Shown: positions 11,301 through 26,300 of the stretch, piece by piece
Layout: every line of letters starts with the position of its first letter
Numbering within the stretch: position 1 is the stretch's first letter
Program-made: the position numbers and the translations under genes
Source: Tiliqua scincoides
Lineage: Eukaryota > Chordata > Lepidosauria > Squamata > Scincidae
Assembly: GCF_035046505.1 (NCBI RefSeq)
Contig: NC_089822.1
Coordinates: 103,176,659 to 103,240,658 of the forward strand
Direction of reading: 5' to 3'
DNA: 64,000 nt
Notes under the pieces: model-generated
Seen by the model: only the letters and a program-made list of their open reading frames with translations
The model's database searches: none
Told to the model about the DNA's origin: nothing

Positions 11301-14300
11301 AATACCATACGTTGGATCATTGAGATTGATTTCACACTATATAGTGGGGTATCCAAACTTCCTTAACTTAAGAGCCACATACGATAAACTTCAGAAGTTT
11401 GAGAGCCACAAGAGAGATGTTTGAGAGTCACAATATTTAAAAAGCATTTAAATTCTTACTGTAAATATGTTTACTCACCATGAACATTAAACTTATGTCT
11501 TAATCCAGTGGACTCTCAGTTTATAGCTGGTAAATAATTACGAAGCTTAAAAAAATCTCATTTACCTTTTATATTAATTGTGATGCAAAAAGGAGTTCAG
11601 CCAACGTGCTTCCGCGAGCTGCACTTTATACGTCATTTGAACCAGGTATTTGCGCACTTCAACTCTAGAGCCTGTTTGAATGCCCCAGGATCCCAAGATT
11701 CATGGGGCACTTCCACTGGATGCTACCTTCTGAGCGCCCACATAGTTTACTGACTTGTTCTGCTTCTTTCAGGGCCACAGTGCATGTGCGGGTGAATGAT
11801 GTCAATGAATTTGCTCCAGTCTTTGTGGAGAAGCTTTATCGTGTGGCAGTCACAGAAGGGAAGCTCTATGACCGCATCCTGCGGGTGGAGGCTATTGATG
11901 GAGATTGCTCCCCTCAGTACAGCCAGATCTGTTACTATGAGATCCTGACTCCCAACGTCCCCTTCCTGATTGACAATGATGGTGAGAACCTTAAGTAACC
12001 TGTGACTCAGAATGATGTGAGGCATACAGCCTGAGGAATAATAGGACTGAAGCTGTCTCTGAAGCCAAACTGGGTGATACTTGGGGGAGATGTAAATGGA
12101 GTAGGTTTCTTGTTTACCTGACCAGCAGCCACAGGAGGCTGACAGTTCCAGTGGAGGAATGGCAGTGGAAGGGTAGGAAAAGGGCTGCTTAACCTTACCT
12201 CTTCTCACCTCTGCTCAAAATTACCAGTGACAAGCTGTTTTTCCCCCTGCAGAGGAATAGACGGTGGAACCATAGATCTCTTTCTCTGGGTGGTAAAGCA
12301 ACTTGGTCATGTATAGTGGCGTAGCTAAGGAGAGGTGGCAGGGTGTAAATTACCCTGGTTACCATGCCTTGAGGGGTTGTCTTGGAGGCCTCTGAAAGGC
12401 ACTTCCAGTTTTCACTGAAAACAGGAAGTGGCATTCAGAGGCCTCTATGACATTCCCTCAAGATGTGGCACCAAGGCCTCAGAAGGCCTCTTAGAGGCGT
12501 CAAAAGACACTTCCAGTTTTTGCCGAAATATTTACTTGTGGGGCCCCCCTATTCACCAGAGTGAGTGGCAGTGGTAAGGCACCTGGCAGTGGCATCTCTG
12601 CCAATTGCTTCCAGGAAAGATGATACAAGCCAGTTGGAGGTAGTCGGGAGGGAGGGCCTTCCAGCGGTAATGCTCTTCTCTTGATCCCTCGGCATGGAAG
12701 ATTCTGAGCAAGGTGCTGGCTGAGGCTGCAGGTACTCCACTCACCATCTCAGTGTGGGGTCCCTCCAGGTGCGGGACCTAGTTTGGTCAAATGGGCCTAA
12801 GGCTGGCCCTGCTTGATGCTTTCATAGACACCACAAACATCACTGCCCTGCAAATTGTGACGGAGTGCAAAAAGTTGGAAAGATTTATTTCATGTAAACC
12901 TCTATGTGAAAAAGCAGTATATATGTGGTACTCATGACTCATTTTACTTAGGTGATTCTCAGAATTAATAGGAGTGTCCAGTAGTTGTGATGTAGCCTTT
13001 CCTGATGTGGAGGAGAGGCTTTCGCACCCACCTGGCCCTCCCTTAGCAGTGGGGCCCCTTCACCTCCTTGCTTCAGTTGCATTTCTCAATCAGTGGGGTG
13101 TTAAGGGGAGGGAGGGAGCTGGAGAGAACTGAGCCCTGTCTAGACCATACTTTTGCTCTCTTTCCTCTCTCTGCCATGGCAACAGCCTTCAGATAGCACC
13201 GTCACTGCAGCTGAAGTAGAGAGGCTGACAGTGGCTTTCCAGAACTAACAGCAGGCAGGCCTGGAGAACCCATGGCGTTTGCCCCTATTTTCCTGTCCCC
13301 ACATACCTCTTGTTCACGCTACAGTATGGCCGTGGGATGTTTGCCTTTAAAAGACAAAATTTGCAGTGGCCCTTTTAGCAGTCCTCTTACTCTCCTAAAT
13401 GTGTTTCTTTTGAGTTTCCTCCTTTGGCTTTTTCCATTGTTTCAATCAGACGCCCTTTCTGTGTACTTGATCCCCTTTCACTTTGCTTTGCTCCTCTAAT
13501 TCTGTCTTTTTTTTTCTAATTTTTCTGTCAGGGAACATTGAAAATACTGAGAAACTCCAGTATAGTGGGGAGCGCCTCTATAAGTTCACAGTGACAGCCT
13601 ATGACTGTGGCAAGAAGCGCGCCTCTGATGATGCTGAAGTAGAGATTCAGGTGAAGCCCACCTGCAAACCCAGCTGGCAAGGTATGAATACTGTTTCGCA
13701 TATATATTTCTCCCCCCTTTACCCCTTGGTTCCCTGAAAGTGTCTTTCTCTAGCCCCGTGGTTCCCCAAGTTACTGTGGTTATGGTGACCTTCTTTTGTA
13801 GTGGTCTCTTCTTCCCAGCTCTCCTGGATGCTGCCATCTTGGATCATGGAAGACCCAAGATGGTGCCCCCTGGGAGAGCAGGGAAGAAGAGGCTGTTGGG
13901 GACATCCTATGGCACCACTTTGAGTTTGCCGTGGTGCCCTCAGGCACCATGGTGCTCAGTTTGGGAACCACTGCTCTAACCCTCTGCCTGTTGTTCTTGA
14001 CTCTTTCCCCTTCCTTCACTAATGTTGTCCCATTCACATTGAGCTGCCTGGCCTGTTACAAATCAACTACTACTGAATCTATAGTGTACTTCATACTATA
14101 GCACTATATTAGTGTATATAGAGTATACAGCACAGTATACTGAGGTGTTCTGTGTAGATGTCATATCAGGTACTATCATTGTACAGTACTCTCTCCTCTG
14201 TGAGAGAGGAATAAATGTCCCTCCTAGTGTTACACATGGCTTCTGTATGAAAAAATAATGAACAATTTTTTGAAAAATTTGCTGCCTCATTTATTGTTTA

Positions 14301-17300
14301 ATCATTTAAAAGGGGTTTAAATAGTACATCAATCTCAGTCAGGCGTGCCCAAACCCTGGCCCTGGGGCCACTTGTGGCCCTCAAGGACTCCCAATCTGGC
14401 CTGCAGGGAGCCCCCAGTCTCCAATGAGCATCTGGCCCTCCGGAGACTTGCTGGAGCCCGCACAGGCCCAACGTAACTGGTTTCAGTGTGAGGGCAACTG
14501 TTTTACTCCTCATGTGAGCTGTGGGATGAGGGCTTCCTCCACTGCTTGCTCTTTCACATCTGTGATGCAGCAGTGGCAGCAAAGGAAAGGCCAGCCTTGC
14601 TTTCTGCAATGCCTTTTATAGGCCTTGAGCTATTGCAAGACCTTCATTCATTCATATAAGTTCACCTTTAATATATTCATTTATGTAAACTTATGTAAAA
14701 TTATTCAAATTTGAAATGTAAATTAATTCTTTTTTTCCCGGCCCCCGACACAGTGACAGAGAGCTGATGTGGCCCACCTACCAAAAACTTTGGGCACCCC
14801 TGATCTAAGTAATTAATTATTGCAGCATTAATAAAATATATTTAGACCATAAATTCCTAGAACAGGGACTTATTTTTTTACTATGTTACTCTGTAAAGCG
14901 CCGTAGTCACTTATGGCAGTATACAAATGATGATGACAAAAAATATTCAGCTGCTGTACATCTTTCCTTAAATTTCATAGGTTTTCATCAGGAGTGTCAT
15001 TTAAAGGATGTTGTTAGCAGGAGGAGCACATGACATTTCAGTGCGTGTGTGGGTGTAGATTTACAGAAAAAATCTCAAGAAATGCTCTTAAAACATAGTT
15101 TTCTGCTATTTAACTTTGAAGGGCTCTGGTCCTTGCTGAAACTTGCCTTCTTCCTATCAAATTTAAAATGGCGCTTCTGGTTTTCATCCTTTGACGAAGC
15201 TACAAGGGTAGCAGATTCTACTGTGGCAAGGTTGCTGCTCTCAGCTTGGACTAAGTTCCAAGTGCCATATTGAATCACTGATTTGAAGTTCCTCGGCTTA
15301 AAGGCTGAACACCAAGGAGTCCAGCTGCAGCTGATGAGGGTCAGGGAACTCTGTGAGACAGCAATGGGAACTGCTCCAAAATGAAATCTTCACATTAAGG
15401 CTGAGGGCACATTCATCCTGCACTTTGACCACCAAAGACTACCCATGTGTACTGATTGAAGCAAAATGAGACCTGTTATTGTGCCTAGGGAGCTAGTTGT
15501 GGTGTAACTGTTACCCTGCACATGCCCAATCTCATCTGATCTTGGAAGCTAAGCAGGGTCAGGCCTGGTTAGTACTTGGATGGGAGACCGCCTGGGAATA
15601 CCAGGTGCTGTAGGCTTATACCATAGTCTTTCGAGACTGAAGATTGCCAACCAATGAATGGAAAGTAAGGTTTAGAATGGAAAACTGGGCTCAGGTCCCC
15701 CTCCAGTCCCAAAGCCATTGGGTGACCTTTCAGCAGTTTGGAGAGGGCCAGTTGTTGAGAGGCTAAAGGCAGAGGGCAAGGGTGGATGGCAGAGGTATCA
15801 TGCATGCCTCCCTGGATCTCGTTGGAGCAAGGGTGGAATAAAAATGGAATGGTGCCCCCATTAATATGCTATTAATGGATGGACTGGCTTTCCAGATGGC
15901 TGGCTGAACCTCTGTCACTCTCAGATAGCTGGGCAGTTTGTCAAGTCTGTGGTAGTTATTCTGGCTTGAAAATATTCTAGTAGTTCTGGGCCTTCTCAGC
16001 AATTGTTCTTTTTAACATCTCCCACAGGTTGGAATAAGAGGATAGAGTACACCCCAGGCACGGGCAGCCTTGCTCTTTTTCCCAGCATCCACCTTGAGAC
16101 ATGTGATGAGCCCCTGTGGAACATCCAGGCCACTGTGGAGCTGCAGACAAACCATGTGGCCAAAGGTTGCGATCGTGACAATTACTCTGAGAAGTCTCTG
16201 CGCAAGCTCTGTGGTGTGTATTCTCCTAACATCAAACAGTGCTGGGTGGGGGGAGTGAAGGGATGAGGGAGGGTGGGAGCTCCTTCCAAAAGAAGTCAAG
16301 GCTGCATCATTTCAAGCCCTGTCTCAGGGGCAGGCAGCAGGTCGGTGCCTTCTAAATAGGACTGGGGGAAGTGCCCTTGGGCCAGTAACTACCTTTCAGC
16401 CTCATCTACCTCATAGGATTGTTATGGGGACAAAAGGAGAAGGAACCACGCACACCACCCTCACTCAGCTCCTTGGAGGAAGGGCGGCATAGAAATGTGA
16501 AAAATAAACAAAGTAATTAAAATAGTTGTCAGTCATTGAAATAGTTGTCACCCTACCATATGGCAAAATCAGGTGGCACATTTTGGACATCATAAAAGAT
16601 AATATTGGGGGCCACTTCTGTCTGACCCATGGAGCACAATCTGAAAAATTTTAATTGTAAACTCCATTGAAATGAATGGAGCTGTGTAAAAGCACCATAA
16701 GGATACTCTTGTGCTGATTTAAATTGGGTGTGTTCAGGATATGTGGCTGGTGGTTCTAGCGGAAAGGGGTTGTCATGAGTTTTCTATGTCAGTTGCCAAA
16801 ATGTCTTTTTCCAGCCTTGTCCTTAACAGGAGAGCCGTTCAGCATCCTTCTGATTTTTTCCTTTCTGCCCTTTCTCCTCTCCTTCCCCCAAACAGGTGCT
16901 GCCACAGGTGAGGTGGACCTGCTACCTGTTCCTAGCCCCACAGCCAACTGGACAGCACGACTCTCGGTCCATTACAGCCAGGACAGCAGCCTCATCTACT
17001 GGTTCAATGGCAGCCAGGCAACTCAGGTGCCCATGGGCAGTGGGACTGGTGTCCTTGAAGGACTGAGTGACCATTTTACCCTATCCCTGTGGATGAAACA
17101 TGGTGTGACACCAAGCAAGGGCAAGAGGGAGGAGGAGACGGTGATCTGCAGCACCATGCAGAATGGTAAGATCCCTTTCCCTGTAACTGTGTATCTGTCA
17201 GAGAACAGCAGAGGACCAGACTGAGATGGTGGACTAGGGTCTGGGCAATGAGATTTTGGGGCTCTCTATGGAAAGGCAAGGCTCATCTGATTTGAATGAC

Positions 17301-20300
17301 AGAGCTCCAAGGCCAGCTCAGGCTGAGAGCTGCTCTAAGTGCTACCTTGAGTGCTAGCTGAAAAAAGGACTGGCGTGTGGGTGAGGAGAGGGAGTACATG
17401 GATGGGTACCTCTTTGATCGTGAGCTTCTTCTGCCTGGTGGGAAGCACCCACCCAGGCAGGAATAAGTGGCCTTTGGGACTCATGACTCTGAGCTAATTA
17501 AGAATGATCCTTATGCTTGGAAATCTCTTCAGGCTTTGAATGTTTTGTCTGCTCCTACCCCCCAGTTACATGTGGATTGAATAGAAGACCAGCCTGTCTG
17601 CAAATTCCACTAGGCAGCTATGAGCTGCTCCTGTTTAATGTCATACTCAACTTGGGACTGGATACCACTTTGGTTCTGCTATGTTGAGTTCTCCTCCTTA
17701 TTGTACCTCTTTTGTGACCCTCCCTGCTAACTGATTTTTCAGATAAAATAGAAGCGACTGATAGATTCTTATAGGTTCTTCTAGATTCTAACACTATGTA
17801 GTAGTAATAATGATGATAATAATAATAATATCATCATCATGACATAAGAGCCCTGCTGGATCAGGCCAAAGGCCCATCTAGTCCAACTTCTTGTATCTCA
17901 CAGTGGCCCACCAGATGCCCCTGGGAATACACAAGACAACAAGATACCTGCATCTTGCTACCACTCCCCTGCATCTGGCATTCTATTTACCCTTGCACCC
18001 CCCAATGGAGACATCAGACCGCACTTGAGTTTAACTTGGTCCTCTAACACAAGTGACCAATTTTAAAAACATGAAACCTACTGAACACATTGTCCCATTC
18101 ATGCCAGGTCGGGGTAGGCTAAAAAACTGCCTTCCATGGCCAGTTTGGATCACAGAAAAAATTTCTACCCAGCCCTCATGACGAATACACTCAGACTGTA
18201 CATACCCATCATGGCTTGTAACCTGTGATGGGGTTTTCCTTCAGAAATCTGTCCAATCCCCTTTTAAAGACATCTAGGCCAGATGCCATCACCACATCCA
18301 AGGATGCCAAGGAGTTCCACAGACCAAGTACATGCTGGCAAATTATACCCTTCACATCATCATCAATATAATCATCATCAGCTCTTAAACTCTTGGGTAG
18401 AGTTTGAACTAGTGAGCAACCAAAAATTCCAGTCCAAGCATCTGGTGGGCTGTGACATCATTGACATCAATAAGCATTAACATCATTATCATTGATGCAG
18501 TGCTTTTCAGCAAAAAGTGTTGTCAAAGAGGTTTACATTGCAACATAAATGAAAACAGGGCTTTGTGTACTGTATGTGCTGAAACCAAAACCTTGTCAAC
18601 TGAAGCAAAATTCTGTGGCTGTATCTTCTTGTTTCTGATCAGAATTTTAACAATTCTGCTTCTTCGTATCATGAGTAAAGGACAGGCAATGAAGCCCCAC
18701 CTACAGCCGCCCCACCTACAGCCACCCCTCTGAGGGCTAAGCTACCTGTTCTCTGGGAGATCCATTGTTGAGCTGCTGGAGGTTTTTTTAAGCAGATGAA
18801 AAAGCGCCATTGCAATCCTTCACCCTTGAGTTGGATCATGGTAGCAGCACCATTGTGGTGTTTCATAAGTTGGAGAAATGGTCCTTTTCTGCACTTGCGC
18901 ATCATAGTGAAATATAACAACTGAGCTAACTTAACAGCAGAATTTATACACATCTACTCAGAAGTCCCATTGAATTCAATGGGACTTACTACCATGTAAG
19001 TGTGGGTAGGATTGCAGCCTCAGGCCACAATCTTATCCACACTTTCCTGGGAGTAAGTCCCATTGAATACAATAGGACTTACTTCTGAGTACATATGCAT
19101 AGGATTGTGCCCTAAATCAGCCACTTGCCTGCTTGTTTGTGGCAAAGTTGAATTGTTGCCCAGTGAGCAGCTAGGAGAATTTTGCACCTTGGAAGTGGTT
19201 TGGGTTTTTGTTTTCCTATTTTCAGCATTGTGATGTGACATAAATGACTTGCATTAGTATGCTGTGGACAGGTGGGCTGGTAAAATGTTATGTGAGCTAA
19301 TGGCTTTTCAAGATTTATTTTTAAGGCTGGTATAGAGCCTAATGAATGGATTTAAAGAAAGGGTGTTAGGCCGTTATTGTAAATGTTTCAGATTTCTTTC
19401 CTGTCCTAAGCTAAGGGAATGTTCTGTAGTACTGTGAAAATGACTATCTTCCTTGGTTCTTTCCCAGGGTCATGACCTCTCCAGCATTTTACTGATGAAA
19501 ACAGGGACACTTGTGTACTTGTAACACAAATTGAGAGCCACGATGGTATAGTGGTTTGGGAGGTGGACTAAAGACCTGGAAGATCCAGGTTTGAATCCCC
19601 CCCCCCCCAGCCATGAAGCTTCCTGGGTGACCTTGGGCCAGTCACTTTCTCTCAGCCTCACCTACTTCACAGGGTTGTTGTAAGGACAAAAGGAGAGGAG
19701 CAGTTGTGTAAATGAGCTCTTTGGAGGAACGACAGTATAAACATGTGAATAAATAAATAACATCCTCTTTTCTTATGCAAGAACCAGTTCTTTGATTCCC
19801 ACCTCTCCTTATTCTATTACACATTCGTTGAAAACTGGTCTTCAACTGGTTAGATTTTGTTTGCTTTTTAAAAATTTTTGCAATTAAATAACCTACAGCG
19901 CAATCCTAACTTGCGCTGGAACAGGCAGACCAGCGGGACTTTTTTCTGAGTAGATGTGCATAGAATTGAGCAGTAAGTAGCTCAGGCTGGCGCAAAAGGA
20001 ATAGCTTCCACTTATCCCGGGGAGAGCTACTGTAGCTCCAATGGGGCTACTTGGATTGGTGCCACTGAAATCAGCGGTGCAAATCCAAGCAGCCCAGGGC
20101 TTGCCCAGGCTGCCCGGAAACAGGGTTAAGATCCGGTATACAGCCGGATCCTGGCCCCACCTCTGACTCCTTGCCCTCCTGCCCGCCCCCAAGACCACAC
20201 ACTCTTCCCCTGCCCCGAAACGTCTCTTCCCCACCTCCTCCTCACCCTCCCCACGCCCCCCAGACCCCTGCATTGGCCAAGCTCGGCCAATGCAACTCAC

Positions 20301-23300
20301 CCATTCCCCTGGGCCCGCATCGGTGTGGGGAGCCAGTGCATCTCTGTGCAACGGCCTAACCCCACTCATGCCAACCCACTTAGGTCGGCATGAAAGTGCT
20401 TTACGGCACTTTTGCGACAATGATAGGCTGGTGCAAGGGGCTTGTGCTGGCTTATCTGCTGCTCAGGATTGCACCTCTAGCCTCTGAGGAAGAGTGTGTT
20501 GAATTGACTGTAACAGTTTAGTATGAATCTTTTAGTACACATTTGCTGCAGCTGAACAATAACAATGTTTATCACCCAGATAGGGGTGTGTGTGTGAGAT
20601 AGGGGTGTGTGAGAGAGAGAGAGAGAGAATATGCTAGCAGATGTCCATAAGCATTAAAATGTCTCCCCGAGATATTTAATTTCTTGAGAAAGGGGTTAAC
20701 AGTGTTGTAAAGAAGTATCCCATCATCTCCCCAAAAGGGAAAATTAGAACAAATAGGGGTTGTGTGCTTTATTGGGAACAGGTCCTAGAAAACAGGGACT
20801 GTGCCTGGTAAATGGGAACAAGTAGAACACATGAGAATACAAAATAATCTTGGGGAACTTGGGACAGACTGGTTGGAAATTCAGTGTCGATTAATCTGAT
20901 GTCCGTATCTGTCCTCCTCCTACAGAGGATGGGTACTCCCATTATACTCTTGCTGTGCATGGCTGTCGCATTGCCTTCCTCTACTGGCCGCTGCTGGAGA
21001 GTGCAAGACCTGTCAAATTTCTCTGGAAATTGGAGGAGGTGAGGAAACAACAGCCTTCCTGGTTGTCTTCATCTCTTTCTCTCTCACTGACAGGCACACT
21101 CACTCAATGCCCAAACACACACATCTCCCCTTTTCTTTCTCTTGTTGTAGGTCTGTGATGATGAGTGGCACCATTATGTCCTTAACCTGGAGTTTCCCAC
21201 CGTTACACTTTACGTAGATGGCGTCTCCTATGACCCTGCACTGATCCATGACAATGGCCTCATCCACCCCCCACGCCATGAATCTTCTCTCATGATTGGA
21301 GCCTGCTGGGCTGGTGAGCTCTCCTCCTGGATTACAGACTGTCGGGGAGGAAGAGCCATTTCTTGGCTAGCATTAGTGGAGAGCCAAAATGTCCCCAAAT
21401 GTTGAAGCTTCATGCCCAATCTTGTCTGATCTCAGAAGCTAAACAGGGTTGGGCCTGGTTAGTACTTGGATGGGAGACAGCTTGGGAATATTGGGTGCTG
21501 TAGGCTTATACCATAGTCTTTCAAGACTGAAGGTTGCCAACCAACCAGGGGGGAAAAAGAAAACCAATTCATATGTTTTTGAGAAAAATAAATGTGTGCA
21601 GTATTAGCTGAATGATCAGACATTATTTAGAACATAAAATGCATTCTGTATAGTTTAGTTAGCAGTTAGTACATAAGAATAGCATTAATGGTATGTTTAT
21701 CATGTTGAAGGGTATATAATTCTTTTATAAATTGCTTTTTATAAACTAGCGATACAAAAATATACAACATTTATATGATAAAAAGGGGAAAATCCAATAC
21801 TATGAAAAGATACCATAGAGAAAATAATATGTTTAGAAGTCCTAGATATTGGTATCATTTTCTTGTCTAATTTAGGAAACGATTTCAAATATATCCAATT
21901 GCTCAACATGGAAGAGTAAGCAGCTGTTTATGGTAACTGGGGGGAGGGGGGAATGAAACAGAACATGATCAGAATAGTGGTAAAAAGGATTTTTAGATCT
22001 TTTGGGTTCAAAAATAGGATGTCAATCTCAGCATCACCATTGGAGGAATGGAAGAAAAGCTTTTCTAGAGGAAAAACTCACATATTAGCATCCCTACAAT
22101 TTAATGGATTGTTCTGAAAAAGAATTTTCCCCCATTCTGCCACCCCCAAATCAAGCCTTGGGGGGAATAATTTCTCCCCCCACATCTTCACATTTTCGTC
22201 AAAGAATAGTCTGTTCAGAGTAGCAATGACATTCCCTTCCTGTAGTGCCAAGATTGCTTAAGGCCAACCTTGCAAGCCAATGGGCTCTGGCAAGAAGCAA
22301 GAAGAAGCAGCGGTGGCTAAGGGTGCTGACCAGAGCTTCCATTCAGTGCCAAACAGAAAACTGTTTTTAATCTACAAGGGTTCAATATGTTGTTTGAATC
22401 TAGATTTAGAAAGGTTCCTTGGCAAAATCTGGCTATGGAAGTGGGGATGGGTGGAAATGATCAGCATTCGGTTGGCTTAAGACAAGGGTCTCTAAGCTTT
22501 TTGCCAGAGGGCCACATCAAATATCTGGCAAGGTGTTAATTTAAATAAATATATTAGAAAGCTTCGGAAAGCCTAAGGCCTTCAGACAGCCCAAAAAGTC
22601 ACTTCTGCTGGTTTTGCAGGAAAACCAGGAAATTATGCTTTTAGGCCTTTAGAAGGCATTCTAAGGGGAGGCAAGTGGCCTCCCCAGCCTTCAGAATACC
22701 CTCCATATGTGACTGGAGCACAGCACTGGTCATATTCAGATGAGAGGGCCAGAGGCTTGCAGGGGACCAGAGGTTTGCCGCAGGCTGGATAGAGGCTCAC
22801 CACGGGCCGCATCTGGCCCCCAGGCCGGGGTTTGGAGACCCTTGGCTGAAGAGAAATGGGCTTCAGATTTTTAGAAGCCCAGCTTGGAAACTTGGAAACG
22901 CTGGAAAGGGTCTTCCAGGCCCCCATCCAGTGTCAGCTTGCCCCTTTAATGGGCACTATTGATTTATAAGTGAAAAATGCCCTGACTCATTTCTAAACTC
23001 GGGGTGGAGACTCTGAGCTGTGACACTCTGTCTGATTCTCTGATGAGTTGTGTGTGGAAAGACAGCCTTGTGGCATGGTCGCCCTGAGAGTACCATCCTC
23101 CTGGGTTCACAGGCCACTCTCAAGGGTGACTCTCTTGGGCAATGCTCTGAATGCTAATTTCTTTTGCAGAAGAGAAAAACAAAGATAAAGTCAAGGTGAA
23201 CGAGAACTCCACGGATTTGGGGCAAGGTACACTACATCCCTGTTTACTACGCATGGCTTTCATCCCTCCTCATGCATGCCCCTTTCTCCTAAGAACACCC

Positions 23301-26300
23301 CATTTTCCCTCACCCCGGGAAGAAGGTCTTGGTGCCTGGATACCTTGGCAATGTCGCTTCTTCTGGATGCAGGATGGCGTTTTAATCTCTGTGGTTTGTG
23401 AGAGGCCTGGAAGTGGAGGTAACTGCAGACAATATTTTCATCAAACCTTGGGTTGTGAGAAACTGAGGTGAAGCCATGTGACCTTTTGCAGGGCATCTCA
23501 TTGGTTGCCTTGTGTTCTTACTGTATCCCAACTTTGGTCTTTGGGATAATTTGGTCTTCTGAAAATGCTCTCTGAAATCACAAAGAGGAAACGGGGCCTG
23601 CACCCTTGGCTGACATGCTTAGATTCCTGTGCTATGGTGGCCTCTCTCTTCCTCAGCTGGCTGTGCACCCAAGACTTTCTTCCTCTCCTCCCTCCTTTCT
23701 CTAACCTCTTCACTCCTGTGATTTACCTCCTTTTCTGTTGTCCTTGTCCTCTTCTCTTTCTCTTTGTCTGTCTCTCACACCACCCCTCCTCCTGTATTCC
23801 CATTAGGAGACCCTCTGCCGATCCACCACTATTTCCATGGTTATCTGGCTGGCTTCACAGTGCGTCCCGGCAGCCTTGAGAGCCGGGAGGTGATGGAGTG
23901 TCTCTATGCTTGCCGCGAGGGGCTGGACTACAGTGACTTTGACAGCCTTGGCAAAGGGATGAAGGTACACCCCCCTCCCTCTGACTGCATGACCTTCCTC
24001 CTACTGCTTGCACCTCTGCTTGCTGCCTTGGATTGAGCCTGCTCTCCTGCCTCCCCACAGAGACTCCTTGTGTGCTCTTTTGCGTCTCTTGCCCACTTAG
24101 CTTTGCACTTGCCAGGAAACCTCCCTCAAATATTTTGTTCTCCTTTCCTGGCAGGTTCACGTTAACCCCTCCCAGTCTCTTCTCACACTGGAAGGCGATG
24201 ATGTTGAAACCTTCAACCATGCCATCCAGCATGTGGCCTACATGAACTCGCTGCGCTTTGCCACTCCCGGGGTCCGGCCCCTTAAGCTTACCACCACTGT
24301 CAAGTGAGTAGTGTGGCTTACACTGCAGAAGAGCCTGTGCATTGCTGTGGCGAAGGAGCATCACTTTGTGTTGAGATTCTTGAGCAGATACAATTCTGAG
24401 GTCCCCATTCTGACTTGTTTGTATAGCACCAGTTGTAGACATGGTGCTATGGAGAGTAGCATAAGCAAAGAGGAGCTCGCAGTGGTGAGACAATGGGGGA
24501 GGGGAGGGAAGGGCAAGGCAAGGATAAATGCAATTCCTTTACTCTAGCAGTTGCTATGTCGTTTCAGAGGATGGATGGCTTAATAACGCTTAGCACTTGT
24601 TCAGCTCATTACAAGAGTTCAAAGTGCTTCATATACATTATCACATGGCCATCTTTGCGATAGCCCTGGTAGCATCTTTACAATATCCCCTTTTTGCAAA
24701 TGCTGGGACTGGGTGAGGGAAATGGTGCTCTGAGGATAGTACTTGCCTAAGGGCCAAACTAGGGACATTTGGAGATCCATGGATTTCCTATTTCTTGCTG
24801 TTGAGCCCTTTTCACTTGCATTATTTCCCCAACCTAAATTGCCTTCCTGAAGCTGTTCCTTGCCCTGTAGGGAAAACATATCCAGTAAGTGGTATTGAAA
24901 ATACAGCAACCTGTATGTTTTGCCCATGGGACAGCTTTGGAGGGAGGTTAATAGTGAAATTGTGTCCATTTACTGAGAAGTAGGTCCCGCTGTGTTCAGT
25001 TGGATTATGCCAAATAAACTGGTATAGGATTGTTGCCTTTGTTAAGGAAGTGGTGTGAAGGGGAAGAGCTAAGCAAACACTCCAGTAGCACCACTCCCCT
25101 GATTGAAGTTGCACACCCCCTCCCCTGGCCACTTTGGAGAACAAAATAGTAGTAAGACCAGTCTATGGGTCTTCCAGCATATCTTCATTTGATGCAAAGG
25201 CCTCCTGGGGAGTTTATGGGGCAAAACTCAAATAGGGGACTTCCTGATTTGTACTAAGTTGCTTATTCATTACACACTATGCTAGCACTTCACTAGAGGT
25301 ACACAAGAAACTTCAGATGGTGGAAAGTACACAAGTTTTTGTCTTATTAACCATTAGAAGAGAAATGGGTCCAGTAAAGGCCTCACTGCCTGTTTTTTAT
25401 ATCTCATTCCCTTTGTTGATACTTTCTGTTTTAAACCATCATGCCTTTCTCCCCTGATAAAGATAGAACAGTATTGTCCTTCCTGGCACAATTGTGCATG
25501 CTTTGAGGAAATGGTATCTCAATTGGCCTGAAAGGCAATAGTACAGGATGGGAACTCAGTTCATAAAGACACAACTTGAGTTGCAAAAGCACATGTTTTT
25601 GTGAACCGTGCTAACTTGAGTCTCAGGCGTCACTGATCCGGCCCCGACTCACAACTTGGGGCCAGTGACTTGAAAAAGAATCATGACTCGAATAAACTCA
25701 AGTTGTCTTTTGATGGACAATAACAAAAAGGGAGATCTATTTTCTGGATCGGTTGGTGATTCTTCCTCCCCTTGCATTTAGATGTTTCAGTGAGGAATCC
25801 TGTGTCTCCATCCCAGATGTGGAGGGTTACGTGGTTGTACTTCAGCCTGATGCTCCTCAGATCTTATTAAGTGGTAATTCCCACTTTGCCCGGCCTGCCT
25901 CTGACTTTGAAGGTCCTGATGGGGTCCCTCTCTTTCCCGACCTCCAAATATCTTGCTCCATTTCACATCAGGTGGAGGCCAAGAAAGATGAAAGCTGGCA
26001 TGGCACAGGTGAGTCGTGTATTCCAACAGGGATAACTGCATAACCTGGGAAAGATAAAAGACAAGCCAACAAGCACAGGCAGCCTCACAAGAAGCAGGAA
26101 ATTATCCACTTCTTGCCCACGGGGGGTAAGGTGATGCTAAGAGTGAGTGCTTGCCTAAGATAGCATAGTCTATGGCTGAGGTAAGATTCAAACTGGGAAT
26201 TCCCTGGCTCACGGCTCAAACTTTTATCTACTACAGCTCTGCTTTCTGTACCCTTCTGTGAAGTGGAGACTTTTCTCAGTTTATGAGGTGTATTTTTTTT

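Larger units (their letters stand above)
17166..20925 (+). other. CLSTN3 intron 7
   Basis: This 3.8-kb intron holds an ATAATA/ATGATG microsatellite (about 17805-17845), a CR1 3' end (17846-18340), an inverted pair of palindromic repeats (18946-19113), a tRNA-derived SINE (19533-19762), a GC-rich repeat (19897-20480) and a GT/GA simple repeat (about 20584-20628). Confidence 0.7.

Noticed and set aside
15507-15652. 5S rRNA gene
   Set aside because: It has a non-5S tail shared with other copies, diverged positions and scattered single copies; this fits a SINE.
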